The notes below the pieces were generated by a model, which did no database searches, had not been told where the DNA came from, and worked only from the letters and a program-made list of their open reading frames with translations. The position numbers and the translations under genes were made by a program. A stretch of DNA of 64,000 bases, taken from VAYN01 sp964540905 (GTDB lineage Bacteria > Actinomycetota > Thermoleophilia > Solirubrobacterales > 70-9). Each line of letters begins with the position of its first letter. Positions within the stretch are counted from its first letter, which is position 1. This document shows positions 48,493 to 57,043 of the stretch, piece after piece. The stretch is taken from the NCBI GenBank assembly GCA_964540905.1, contig CAZIOS010000010.1:18841-82840 (forward strand), read 5' to 3'.

Positions 48493-49194
48493 TCAGCCGT
48501 GGGGGTGCAGCAGGCCGCCGACCGCGCCGACGGTTTCTTCGACCGCGTGGCCGACCGCCGATTCGGAGCCGACGACGGCGTTGACGGCGTTTTCGGTGAC
48601 CGTGGTGACGCCGCTGTGTTCGAGCGCGCCGCCGGTCACCGTTTCGTCGACTCCGTGGACGGTGTTGTTGACGGTTTCGGCGACCTTGCCGGCGGTCGAG
48701 GACACCGGCGTGGTGGTGGAGCCGCCGCTGGAGCCCCCCGAGCCGCCGCCGCTGCCAGCGGAGCCGGAGCCGGCGCCGGGCGCCGAGGAGGTCGGGGTCG
48801 AGCCGAGATTCGAGTCGCCCTGGTGCGAGCCGCCGGAGCCGCCCTGACCGCCGCCGGCCGGCTCCGCGCCGGTCGCGGCGCCGAGGTCGCCGGCCGCGGC
48901 GCCAGTGCCGGATTTGCCGCCGGAGCCGGCGGCCCGCCCGCTGCCGTGGCCGCCGCCGGCCGCGATCGCGGCGCCGGCGGGCGCAGCCGCCGTCGCCCCC
49001 GCAGCGCCGCCGGAGCCGCCCGCCGGCTGTGCCTGGGAGACGGAGGACGCATCGCCACCGCCGCCGAGGCCGCCGATCGGCCACTGCTTGAAGACCTGGG
49101 CGGAGACGAGCAGGACGAATACGGCGATGGCGATCGCGATCAGCGTCGCTCCCCCCATCGCGCCCACCAGATAGGTGTGGGCCTGGCGAATCAT
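48493..49194 (-). CDS. Gly/Ser/Ala-rich membrane-anchored protein
   Basis: 233 residues. One N-terminal helix (YLVGAMGGATLIAIAIAVFVLL) is followed by a long low-complexity region rich in Gly, Ala and Ser (residues about 50-165), then a helical C-terminus (VAETVNNTVHGVDETVTGG, AVGHAVEETVGAVGGLL). It is probably surface exposed. No family is recognised. It starts seven bases after the M23 peptidase stop region on the same strand, and may be co-expressed with it. Confidence 0.68.
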   Translation of the reverse strand: MIRQAHTYLVGAMGGATLIAIAIAVFVLLVSAQVFKQWPIGGLGGGGDASSVSQAQPAGGSGGAAGATAAAPAGAAIAAGGGHGSGRAAGSGGKSGTGAAAGDLGAATGAEPAGGGQGGSGGSHQGDSNLGSTPTSSAPGAGSGSAGSGGGSGGSSGGSTTTPVSSTAGKVAETVNNTVHGVDETVTGGALEHSGVTTVTENAVNAVVGSESAVGHAVEETVGAVGGLLHPHG

Positions 49195-49200
49195 CGCTTG

Positions 49201-50406
49201 CTAAAGGTAACCCATCGGGTCGGTTACGGCACCGTTTATCCGCACCTCGAAATGCACGTGCGGGCCGAGGCAGTAACCGGTGCAGCCGCTGTAGCCGATG
49301 ACCTTACCCTGGGAGACATGCTGGCCGGCCGAGACGGCGAAGGCGGACTGGTGGGCGTAGCAGGTGGAGAGCCCGCCGCCGTGGTCGATGCAGGTGTAGT
49401 TGCCGTAGCCGCCGCTGCTGGCCTCCGGCTCGGTGAAGATCACGGTGCCGGCGGCGGCGGCGCGGATCGGCGTCCCTTCGGGGACCGCGATGTCGATCCC
49501 CGGGTGGAACTCGTAGTGGCCTTCGATCGTGCGCGGGCCGAACGGCGAGACGACCGGGCCGTCGACCGGCCAGATCAGGCCGCTGCCGTTGCCGCCCTGG
49601 ATCGGGCCCGCCGGCAGCGGCGCCGAGCCGATCGCGCCGAGCTGGGCGGCGATCTTGCCCTGGATCGCGGCGACCGAGCCGTCGAGCTCCTCTTCGTGCT
49701 CGCCGATCCGGGCCAGCGCCGCGACCCGCTTGGCGCGGGCGCCGACCAGCGCCCGCTGGTGGTTGCGCAGGGCGGCGCGGGCGCCGGCGAGCGCCCGCTC
49801 TTCGGCGGCGATCGCGTCGCGCGCCGATTCGATCGTGTCCTTGGCGCCGCGCAGGCGGCTGACGACCCGCCGCACCTGGTCGCGCAGCTCGCGCACGCGG
49901 CCGACCACCGCCTCGTCCATCCCGTGCAGGCGGTCGAGGTATTCGGTCCGGGCGGCGAGGTCGTCGATGTCGCTGGAGCCGACGATGACGCTGATCAGGT
50001 CCGGGCTGCCGGTCTCGTACATCGCCACCAGCCGTTGGCGCAGCGCCCCCAGCGCCCGCTTCAGATGGGAGCGGAGCTGGTCCAGCCGGCCCCTGGCGAC
50101 GTCGAGCCGGGCCATCGCCCTGTCGAGCTCGGCCTGCTTGGCGGCGAGCCGGGTGCGGACCGCTGCCTCGCGGTCGCGGATGCCGGCCACCTGGGTGGTG
50201 AGGCGGTCGATCCGGTCCTTGTCAGCGGAGATCGTCGTCGTCAGCACCCCCTTGCGTTCGCGCACCTTGTCCAGCTTCGCCTGCTTGGCTTCGAGCTTGG
50301 ACTGCAGGTCCTGCGCGGGCGCGGGCGCCGGGCTGGAGACGAGCAACATGAAGAGCGCCGAGGCGGCGATCGAGAGGGCCGCGGCGAGGGGACGATTCCT
50401 CAGCAT
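49201..50406 (-). CDS. Secreted M23-family peptidoglycan endopeptidase with coiled coil
   Basis: 401 residues from ATG 50406. Signal peptide, then an EnvC-like coiled coil (about 45-260, DLQSKLEAKQAKLDKVRERKG), then a LytM/M23 domain: His301 and Asp305 (FHPGIDIAV) and His383 and His385 (GPHVHFEV) are the zinc ligands. It cleaves peptide cross-links in the wall or activates amidases, as NlpD/EnvC do. All zinc ligands are present, so it is likely active. The ATG is 7 nt after TAGCCT. Confidence 0.92.
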   Translation of the reverse strand: MLRNRPLAAALSIAASALFMLLVSSPAPAPAQDLQSKLEAKQAKLDKVRERKGVLTTTISADKDRIDRLTTQVAGIRDREAAVRTRLAAKQAELDRAMARLDVARGRLDQLRSHLKRALGALRQRLVAMYETGSPDLISVIVGSSDIDDLAARTEYLDRLHGMDEAVVGRVRELRDQVRRVVSRLRGAKDTIESARDAIAAEERALAGARAALRNHQRALVGARAKRVAALARIGEHEEELDGSVAAIQGKIAAQLGAIGSAPLPAGPIQGGNGSGLIWPVDGPVVSPFGPRTIEGHYEFHPGIDIAVPEGTPIRAAAAGTVIFTEPEASSGGYGNYTCIDHGGGLSTCYAHQSAFAVSAGQHVSQGKVIGYSGCTGYCLGPHVHFEVRINGAVTDPMGYL

Positions 50407-50413
50407 CGCGCCG

Positions 50414-50419
50414 AGGCTA
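50414..50419 (-). promoter_or_regulatory. -10 box of the M23 peptidase gene
   Basis: TAGCCT on the minus strand, again in the GCTAGCCT context, ends 7 nt before the ATG at 50406. Confidence 0.45.
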
Positions 50420-50474
50420 GCCAAGCTCCGATTGCGGCCCGCACGGCCGCCAGGCGCTGCAATCGGGCTTGCGA

Positions 50475-51398
50475 TCAGGCTTCCGCGGCGGCGTTCTCGA
50501 CGTGCAGCAGGCCGCCCTCGGCTTCCTCCTCCATCTGCAGCGTCGTGTGCTCGATCCCGAAGCCCTCGCTCAGCGCCAGCTCGAGCCGCTGGCGGACCAG
50601 GTCGCGGTCGCAGCCGCGGGCGACGACGACGTGGGCGGCGATCGCCCCGAAGCCCGAGGTGACGGTCCAGACGTGGAGGTCGTGGACCGAGCGCACCCCC
50701 GCCTCGGCGCAGATCGCGGCACCGACGCCGTCGACGTCGACGCCGGCCGGGGCCGCCTCCATCAGCACGTCGAAGGGCTCCTTGATCAGCCGCCAGGAGG
50801 AGGCGAGGACGAGGGCGGCGATGAAGAGGCCGACGATCGGGTCGACGATCGCCGAGCCGCCGAGCAGGACGAAGGCGCCGGCGACGACGACGCCGAGCGA
50901 GCCGAGGGCGTCGGCGGCGCTGTGCCGCAGCACCCCCTCGAGGTTGATGTCCTGGCGCTGGCCGCGGGCCAGGACCAGGGTCGCGGCGAGGTTGCCGGCG
51001 AGGCCGAGGGCACCGAGGGCGAGGACGCCGGCGCCGGCGATCGCCGGCGGGTCGGCGAGGCGCCCGATCGCGGCGATCGCGATGCCGATGCTGACCGCGA
51101 CCAGCAGCAGGCCGTTGACCAGCGCCGCCAGCACCTCCGAGCGCTGGTAGCCGAAGGTTCGCCGGCCCGCCGCCGGCAGCGCGGCGAGGCGGGCGGCGAT
51201 CAGCGCCAGGACGATCGAGCCGACGTCGGAGAGCAGGTGGCCGGCGTCGGCCAGCACCGCCAGCGAGCCGGTGAGGACTCCCCCCACCGCCTCGGCGACG
51301 AGCAGGCCGGCGTTGATCGCCAGCGCCACCCACATCCGCCGCCGGCTGTCCTCGCGGCGCGCGTCCAGCGAGTGCGTATGTCCGTGCGGCCCGTGCAC
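50475..51398 (-). CDS. CDF-family cation efflux protein (CzcD/ZitB type)
   Basis: 307 residues with six membrane helices and a C-terminal cytosolic domain. Zinc-site helices read GHLLSDVGSIVLAL and RHSAADALGSLGVV, with His/Asp pairs as expected for Zn2+/H+ antiporters. An N-terminal HGPHGHTH is a typical metal-collecting run. It exports zinc, cobalt or cadmium from the cytosol. No metal regulator is next to it. Confidence 0.92.
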   Translation of the reverse strand: MHGPHGHTHSLDARREDSRRRMWVALAINAGLLVAEAVGGVLTGSLAVLADAGHLLSDVGSIVLALIAARLAALPAAGRRTFGYQRSEVLAALVNGLLLVAVSIGIAIAAIGRLADPPAIAGAGVLALGALGLAGNLAATLVLARGQRQDINLEGVLRHSAADALGSLGVVVAGAFVLLGGSAIVDPIVGLFIAALVLASSWRLIKEPFDVLMEAAPAGVDVDGVGAAICAEAGVRSVHDLHVWTVTSGFGAIAAHVVVARGCDRDLVRQRLELALSEGFGIEHTTLQMEEEAEGGLLHVENAAAEA

Positions 51399-51408
51399 CG
51401 CCCCGAGC

Positions 51409-52683
51409 TTACGCCGGGACCGGCTCCTTCTTCGCCTCCGCCGCGGCCACGGCCTTCGCCGCGACCTCGGCGCCGTACTGGAAGCGCTCGGCGTACTCGC
51501 GCGCCTGCATCCGGGAGATGACCATCCGCTGGATCTCCGCCGTGCCCTCGAACAGCTGGTAGATCTTGGCGTCGCGGAACCACTTCTCCAGTGGGTACTC
51601 GGTGTTCCAGGCGTCGGGGCCGACCAGGTCCATCAGCGTCGTCGTCGCCCACATCGTCACGTCGCCGGCCTTGAGCTTCGACATCGAGCCCTGGCCACCG
51701 GTCATCGGCACGCCGTTGCGGCCCATCCAGGCGGCGCGCTGGACCAGCAGCCGGGCCGCCTCGATCTCGGTCGCGACGTCGGCCAGCGTCTGCTGCACGC
51801 GCTGCAGCTTCAGCATCGGCACGCCGCCCTCGGACTGGCCGTCGAGGTACTCGAGGGTCCACTCGTAGGCTGCCTGGGCGATCCCGAGCGCCGAGGCGCC
51901 GACGATCGGCCGGGTGATCTCGAAGGTCGCCAGGGCGTCGGCGGAACGGGACTTCTGCCCCGAGCGGGCGCGCTCCAGCTTCCGCGCCAGCTTCTCCTCG
52001 CCGCCGAGCAGGTTCTCGGCCGGGACCCGGCATTCGTCGAGGACGACCTCGGCCGTGTGCGAAGCCCGAATTCCGAGCTTGGTCTCCTTCTTGCCTTCGC
52101 TCAGCCCGGGGGTGCCCTTGGCGACGATGAACGAGGCCTGGCCGCGGGTGCCAAGCTCGGGATCGACGGTGGCGACGACGACGTGGACGTCGGCGATGCC
52201 GCCGTTGGTGATGAAGACCTTGGTCCCGTTGAGGACCCACTCGTCGCCGTCGCGCTTGGCGGTCGTCTTCAGGCTCTTGACGTCGGAGCCGGCCTGCGGC
52301 TCGGTCACCGCGTAGGCGCCGAGCCTGATCTCGTCGCCGAGGCCGAAGCACTCGGGCACCCAGCGGCCGATCTGCTCGGGGGTGCCGGAGGCGGCGATGC
52401 CGGCGGCGGCGAGGCCGGAGCCGTTGATCGCCAGCGCCGTGCCGGCGCAGCCCCAGTGCATCTCTTCGGCGGAGATCACCTGCATCTGGCCCTCGGGGTC
52501 GCCGGCCGAGCGCCGCAGCGACTCGATCCCCTGCAGGCCCTGGCGCCGCGCCTCCCTGATGACCTCCCACGGGGTGCTCTCCTCGCGGTCGTGCTTGGGC
52601 GCCGCCGGGCGGATCACCTCGCGGGCGAAGGTGCGGCACTTCTGCTTGAACTCGAGCTGCTCGTCGTTGAGTGCGAAATCCAT
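51409..52683 (-). CDS. Acyl-CoA dehydrogenase
   Basis: 424 residues from ATG 52683. The opening MDFALNDEQLEFKQKCRTFA and YAVTEPQAGSDVKSLKTTA with KVFITNGGIADVHVV are family signatures; the FAD-binding C-terminal domain has LEKWFRDAKIYQLFEGTAEIQRMVI. It oxidises acyl-CoA to enoyl-CoA in beta-oxidation. A TetR-type palindrome (52703-52732) lies just upstream. The in-frame extension beyond 52683 is rejected because it crosses that site. Confidence 0.92.
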   Translation of the reverse strand: MDFALNDEQLEFKQKCRTFAREVIRPAAPKHDREESTPWEVIREARRQGLQGIESLRRSAGDPEGQMQVISAEEMHWGCAGTALAINGSGLAAAGIAASGTPEQIGRWVPECFGLGDEIRLGAYAVTEPQAGSDVKSLKTTAKRDGDEWVLNGTKVFITNGGIADVHVVVATVDPELGTRGQASFIVAKGTPGLSEGKKETKLGIRASHTAEVVLDECRVPAENLLGGEEKLARKLERARSGQKSRSADALATFEITRPIVGASALGIAQAAYEWTLEYLDGQSEGGVPMLKLQRVQQTLADVATEIEAARLLVQRAAWMGRNGVPMTGGQGSMSKLKAGDVTMWATTTLMDLVGPDAWNTEYPLEKWFRDAKIYQLFEGTAEIQRMVISRMQAREYAERFQYGAEVAAKAVAAAEAKKEPVPA

Positions 52684-52702
52684 CGGCTTCCTTCCTCGGG
52701 TC

Positions 52703-52732
52703 GGACTGATTGACTGGTCAGTCAGCCAGTCC
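52703..52732. promoter_or_regulatory. TetR-type operator upstream of an acyl-CoA dehydrogenase
   Basis: Core TGACTG-GT-CAGTCA (52711-52724) inside outer arms GGACTG (52703-52708) and CAGTCC (52727-52732). The core sequence recurs at 61189-61204 before the thiolase and 3-hydroxyacyl-CoA dehydrogenase genes, so one regulator of fatty-acid degradation probably acts at both. The regulator gene itself is not in the window. Confidence 0.65.
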
Positions 52733-52792
52733 CCCGGAACTTTAGATGATCGGTCGTACGCCGCGGCGGCGCGCCGCAGTAGCGTTCCGCCG

Positions 52793-54166
52793 ATGAGCGG
52801 AGAGCGCCCGATCAACGCCGACGTGCCGGTGCCAGGAGGGCCCGAGGCGGGCGAGGCGGCAACCGAGGACGCCCCGAAGCCCGCCACCACACCGGCGGCG
52901 GCGCCGAAACGGGCGGCGCGGCGCCGGCGCCGGCGAGTGCCCGGGGCGCTGAAGCTGATCGCGGCGCTGGTGGCGGTGGCGATCGTCTTCATCCTCGCCG
53001 CCGTGCTCGGCGGCCGCGGCGGCTCCAACGACGCCTCCTCGGGGTCGCCGGCCCCGGCCCCCGTGCCGGCCCCGGCCAAGGGCGGTGCGCCGAGCCAGAG
53101 CGGCGCCACCCAGACCGCCGAAGCGCTCGGCTACCCCGCCTTCGCGACCAACAACACCACCCGGATCGGCGGCTCGGACCCCGCCGCCAACGCCGCCGGC
53201 GCCGCCCTCGCCGTCTTCCCCGCGACCACCCCGGCGCAGCGCCCGGCGGCGGTCGCCATTGTCGACGAAGAAGACTGGGCGGGCGCGATCGCCGCCGCGG
53301 TGCTGATGGCGCCGCCGTTGCGCGCGCCCCTGCTCGTCTCCAGCCCCGGCGGCACCCCGGAACCGACGGCGCAGGCGCTCGCCGCCCTCGAACCGCAGGG
53401 CTCCCCCGCCTCCGGGGGCGCCGCCGCCTTCACGGTCGGCGCCGTCGCCGCGCCGGAGGTCGCCGGCAGGGTGACCGCGATCAAGGGGAGCTCCGCCGCG
53501 GCCACCGCGGCGGCGATCGCGAAGCTGCGCGACCGCCTCTTCGGCGCCGCCCCCGCCCACGTCCTCGTCGCCGCCGCCGACCGGCCCGACTTCGCGATGC
53601 CGGCCGCCGCCTGGGCGGCGCGCTCGGGCGACCCCGTCCTCTACGCCGAAGGCGGCAAGCTGCCGCCACCGACCGCGGCGGCGCTGGCGCGCCACAGGGA
53701 CGTGCCTGTCTACGTGCTCGGCCCCGCCAGCGCGATCCCCGCCTCGGTCCTGGCCGAAATCGCCAAGATCGACCATCGCGTCCACCGCGTCGCCGGCGCC
53801 GACGCGGTCGCCAACGCGATCGCCTTCGCCCGCTACGCCGACGGCGGCTTCGGCTGGGACGTCAACGACCCCGGCCACGGCTTCGTCCTCGCCCGCAGCG
53901 ACTCGCCGCTCGACGCCGCCGCCGCGGCCGCCCTCTCGGCCTCGGGAACCTGGGGCCCGCTGCTGCTCACCGACAGCGCCGCTACGCTGCCGAAGGCGCT
54001 GCGGGAATACTTTCTAGACCTGAAGCCCGGCTACACGACCAACCCCACCCGCGCCTTCTACAACCACGTGTGGGTGATCGGCGACCAGGAGGCGATCGAC
54101 GTGAACCAGCAGGCCGAAGTCAACGAACTGGCCGAACTGGCCAAGATCGGCGGCGAAGAACCGTGA
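52793..54166 (+). CDS. Membrane-anchored CWB2-like cell-wall-binding protein
   Basis: 457 residues from ATG 52793. A basic stretch (residues 37-50) precedes one membrane helix (LIAALVAVAIVFILAAVLGG), then a Pro/Ala linker and three repeats like cell-wall-binding repeat 2 (TRIGGSDPAANAAGAALAVFP; RPDFAMPAAAWAARSGDPVLY; HRVAGADAVANAIAFARYA). CWB2 repeats bind anionic wall polymers. The topology (N-in, repeats outside) fits. Divergent from the acyl-CoA dehydrogenase across the TetR site. Confidence 0.8.
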   Translation: MSGERPINADVPVPGGPEAGEAATEDAPKPATTPAAAPKRAARRRRRRVPGALKLIAALVAVAIVFILAAVLGGRGGSNDASSGSPAPAPVPAPAKGGAPSQSGATQTAEALGYPAFATNNTTRIGGSDPAANAAGAALAVFPATTPAQRPAAVAIVDEEDWAGAIAAAVLMAPPLRAPLLVSSPGGTPEPTAQALAALEPQGSPASGGAAAFTVGAVAAPEVAGRVTAIKGSSAAATAAAIAKLRDRLFGAAPAHVLVAAADRPDFAMPAAAWAARSGDPVLYAEGGKLPPPTAAALARHRDVPVYVLGPASAIPASVLAEIAKIDHRVHRVAGADAVANAIAFARYADGGFGWDVNDPGHGFVLARSDSPLDAAAAAALSASGTWGPLLLTDSAATLPKALREYFLDLKPGYTTNPTRAFYNHVWVIGDQEAIDVNQQAEVNELAELAKIGGEEP

Positions 54167-54411
54167 GCGAGTCCGAGAACCCGAAGCTGCTGGCCCCGGC
54201 CCACGCGGTCACCCCCGAGGACATCCGCGCCCTCGCCGGCGCCTCCACCCCCCACTTCGCGCTGCAGGTCCGCAACCGCGTGCGGCGGCTGATCGAGCCG
54301 CTGCCGCCCGGGCACCCGGCGCGGGTCGAGGGCGAGCGCACGATCGCCCGCCTCGAGGACCTCGCCGAGCACAGCGGCGACCCCCGCGGCACGCTCGGGA
54401 TCGGGCACTGA
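54163..54411 (+). CDS. Small hypothetical protein, cotranslated with its neighbours
   Basis: 82 residues from a GTG that overlaps the previous stop (GTGA) and ending one base before the next gene. It is a short helical protein (TPEDIRALAGASTPHFALQV, ARVEGERTIARLEDLAEH). No family is recognised. The tight overlaps support it. Confidence 0.65.
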   Translation: MSESENPKLLAPAHAVTPEDIRALAGASTPHFALQVRNRVRRLIEPLPPGHPARVEGERTIARLEDLAEHSGDPRGTLGIGH

Positions 54412-54412
54412 G

Positions 54413-55078
54413 TTGAAGTACCTGGCGCCCGGCGTCTGGCGGCTGAAGGAATTCCCGGCCCCCAGCATCAACGTCTACCTGGCCGAGGACGTGCTGATCG
54501 ACGCCGGCCGGCGCTGGGACCGGCGGCGGATCTTCGCCGAGCTCGAGGGGGTCGAGATCTCGATGCTGGCGCTGACCCATGCCCACCCCGACCACCAAGG
54601 AGTGGCCAAGGACGTCTGCGAAGCGCGCGAGGTGCCGCTTGCCTGCCACGCCGACGACGTCGAGGCGATGGAAGGCAAGCGCCCGATGCAGGACGCGGAC
54701 GCGGGCAAGCTCCTCAACGCGGTGATCCGCAAGCTCTGGCAGGGCCCTCCCTACAGGGTCGACCGGGTGCTGGCGGAGGGCGACGAGGTCGCCGGCTTCC
54801 GCGTCGTCCACGCGCCCGGCCACGCCCGCGGCGAGGTGATCTTCTTCCGCGAGTCCGACCGGGTGGCGATCTGCGGCGACGTGATCCGCAACATGAGCTA
54901 CGCCACCGGCCTGCCGGGGGTCAAGGAGCCGCCGCCGGTCTTCACCTACGACCCGGAGGAGAACCGCCGCTCGATCCGCAAGCTGGCGGCGCTGAACCCG
55001 GCCCTGATCCTGCCCGGCCACGGCCCGGCGGTGACCGACATCGCCGCCTTCGAGCGCTTCGTCGCGGCGCTCCCCTAA
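54413..55078 (+). CDS. Metallo-beta-lactamase-fold hydrolase
   Basis: 221 residues from a TTG. The metal motif is LTHAHPDHQG (His56, His58, Asp60, His61), with HAPGHARGEVIFF and GDVIR as the later ligand regions. It is a two-metal hydrolase of the glyoxalase-II/MBL superfamily; substrate is unknown. It forms an operon with the CWB2-like protein and the small ORF. Confidence 0.88.
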   Translation: MKYLAPGVWRLKEFPAPSINVYLAEDVLIDAGRRWDRRRIFAELEGVEISMLALTHAHPDHQGVAKDVCEAREVPLACHADDVEAMEGKRPMQDADAGKLLNAVIRKLWQGPPYRVDRVLAEGDEVAGFRVVHAPGHARGEVIFFRESDRVAICGDVIRNMSYATGLPGVKEPPPVFTYDPEENRRSIRKLAALNPALILPGHGPAVTDIAAFERFVAALP

Positions 55079-55152
55079 CCCTGGCGCCGCAGCTTTCCCC
55101 TGACAGCGGGGTTACTTAATTTCAGCTACCCCCAACTGGAAGGGAGTCCAGG

Positions 55153-55686
55153 ATGAGCAGCTTGAAGCAGAGATGCCCGTCGCCGGCGATGGTCGTCGCC
55201 GTGATCGCCCTCGTCGTCGCCCTCGCCGGCACCGCCTACGCGGCCCAGACGATCAACGGCGGCGCGATCATGAAGCAGACGATCGGCGCCGGCAAGATCA
55301 AGCACAAGACCCTCACCGGCTACCAGATCAACACCAACAAGCTCGGCGCGGTGCCGCTGGCAACCTCGGCGAAGTCGGCCAGCAACGTCTACTGGGCGGT
55401 CGTCAACAACCCGGCCGGCGCCGGCAACGCCACCCTCGCCCGCGCCAGCGGCTCCGGGATCGGCGTCAGCGAGGCGAGCGGCGCCGTCACCGTCTCCTTC
55501 CCGGTCAACGTCAGCGGCTGCGCCGACGTCGCCGGGCGCAACAACGCCGGCACCACCGTGCCGGGAGCGGGGACCGCCCAGACCAATGCCTCCGGCGCCA
55601 ACGTCGACGCGATCGAAGTCCACACCCGCGACGAAAAAGGCAACGACGTCGACTCCGACTTCCACCTGATCGTCATCTGCCCTTAG
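55153..55686 (+). CDS. Secreted protein with Thermoleophilia-type signal peptide
   Basis: 177 residues. The signal region CPSPAMVVAVIALVVALAG is a sequence that I associate with many secreted proteins of Solirubrobacterales. A linker with repeated short Lys/Thr/Gly words (GGAIMKQTIGAGKIKHKTLTG) follows, then a beta-rich domain with two cysteines that bracket it (SGCADVAGR and VICP). It has a strong GGAAGGGAG-type ribosome site. Function is unknown. Confidence 0.78.
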   Translation: MSSLKQRCPSPAMVVAVIALVVALAGTAYAAQTINGGAIMKQTIGAGKIKHKTLTGYQINTNKLGAVPLATSAKSASNVYWAVVNNPAGAGNATLARASGSGIGVSEASGAVTVSFPVNVSGCADVAGRNNAGTTVPGAGTAQTNASGANVDAIEVHTRDEKGNDVDSDFHLIVICP

Positions 55687-55722
55687 TAGGGGCAGATGAC
55701 GCCGGGCCGAGCCGGAGCCGGC

Positions 55723-56004
55723 TCAGGGCAGCGCCCGGGCCAGCTCCATGTCGACCCGCTCGCCCTTGAAGGGGACGCCCTCGGCGACCAGGAGCTGGCG
55801 CTGGCGGGCGCCCTTGGCGAGCGAGCCGTCGGCGCGGACCACCCGCCACCAGGGCAGGTCGGGGTCGTCGACCGCGAACAGGACCGAGCCGGCGAAGCGC
55901 GGCGCCCCGGGCGAGACGTCGCCGTAGGTGCGCACGAACCCCTCCGGGATCTCGCGCACGCGGTCCAGCACTTCGAGCAGGCGGGATTCGGGCGAGTCGG
56001 TCAG
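55723..56004 (-). CDS. Alkyltransferase-like (ATL) protein, MGMT fold
   Basis: About 93 residues. VREIPEGFVRTYGDVS and LPWWRVVRADGSLAKG match the DNA-binding domain of O6-alkylguanine transferases, but the PCHR motif is PWWR, so the acceptor cysteine is replaced by Trp as in ATL proteins that mark damage for nucleotide excision repair. The start is unclear: CTG at 56004 overlaps the upstream stop; a GTG at about 55974 would also keep the domain. Confidence 0.85.
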   Translation of the reverse strand: MTDSPESRLLEVLDRVREIPEGFVRTYGDVSPGAPRFAGSVLFAVDDPDLPWWRVVRADGSLAKGARQRQLLVAEGVPFKGERVDMELARALP

Positions 56005-57032
56005 CGCGCCGCGGGGCCGAAGGCGTCGATGATCCGGTTCTGGAACTCGCTCAGCTCCTCCGGCGAGATGAAGTAGGTCGGCGGCGTCAGGAAGAGGCCG
56101 TCGGCGCGCTCGGCCGTCTCCTGCACCCGGGCCCGGACCTTGTCGAGCGGGCCGGCGGCGCAGTAGGCCTCGACCATCTCGTCGCTGATCGCCGCCGGCA
56201 CCGCGGCGAGGTCGCCGCGGCGGAAGGCCTCGCCGGCGGCGACGGCGTTGTCGGCGAAGCCGTGAAGCTCCCAGAGCGGCATGTAGGTCTTGACCGTGGC
56301 GTAGAAGGAGATCGTGCGGCGGGCCATCTCGATCGCCCGGCCCTCGTCGTCGTCGATCGCGCAGCAGACGGTCGGCAGGTAGTCGAAGTCCGAGCGCTGA
56401 CGACCGGAGCGACGCAGGCCGGTTTCGAAGGCGTCGACGACGACCTCGTCGATCCAGCGCAGGCTCTGGATCGGGTGGCCGATCAGCCCGTCGGCGACGT
56501 CGCCGGCCATCCGCGCCATCCCCGCCTGTACCGCCGCGGTGTAGATCGGCACCGCCTCGCGCGGCGCCGGGTGCGGGCGCACCCAGCCCCTGATGTCGAT
56601 GTCGTAGTAGTCGCCCTGGTAGCGGATCGGCTCGCCGCCGCTGGCCTGGCTCATGATCAGCCGCGTCGCCTCGATCGCCTCGCGCAGGTGCGGCGCCGGC
56701 TTGCCGTAGTCGGCGTTGTGCCAGGTCTCGTTCAGGCGTTTGACCCCCGCCCCCATCCCCAGCCGGAAGCGGCCGCCGGACATCTCGTCGATGTCGAGCG
56801 CGGTCACCGCGTGGATGAAGGGGCTGCGGGTGAAGGCCCAGACGATCCCGGTGGCGACGTCGATCCGCTCGGTCTTCGCCGCCAGGTAGGCGGCCTGGGT
56901 GGCGGCGCTGCGGAACAGCTCCGGCGCCCAGACGCACTCGACCCCAGCCGCCTCGGCCCGCAGCGTCTCCGCCTCGAGGTCGGCGACCGAGGTGCCGATC
57001 GCGGCGACGGAGATGCGGTCGAGTGCGCTCAC
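56001..57032 (-). CDS. LLM-class (F420-dependent type) oxidoreductase
   Basis: 343 residues from a GTG at 57032, a TIM-barrel luciferase-like protein. IGTSVADLEAETLRAEAAGVECVWAPELF, ATGIVWAFTRSPFIHAVTALDID and GGRFRLGMGAGVKRLNETWH are typical of actinobacterial F420-dependent enzymes. Which substrate it reduces is unknown. It overlaps the ATL gene by four bases and follows an acyl-CoA dehydrogenase by 11 nt, so the four genes form one operon. Confidence 0.9.
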   Translation of the reverse strand: MSALDRISVAAIGTSVADLEAETLRAEAAGVECVWAPELFRSAATQAAYLAAKTERIDVATGIVWAFTRSPFIHAVTALDIDEMSGGRFRLGMGAGVKRLNETWHNADYGKPAPHLREAIEATRLIMSQASGGEPIRYQGDYYDIDIRGWVRPHPAPREAVPIYTAAVQAGMARMAGDVADGLIGHPIQSLRWIDEVVVDAFETGLRRSGRQRSDFDYLPTVCCAIDDDEGRAIEMARRTISFYATVKTYMPLWELHGFADNAVAAGEAFRRGDLAAVPAAISDEMVEAYCAAGPLDKVRARVQETAERADGLFLTPPTYFISPEELSEFQNRIIDAFGPAAR

Positions 57033-57043
57033 CGGGGCGTCGG

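Noticed and set aside
46687..51150. A 1487-codon plus-strand frame opposite hom, lysA and the M23 gene
   Set aside because: Antisense shadow of firmly identified genes.
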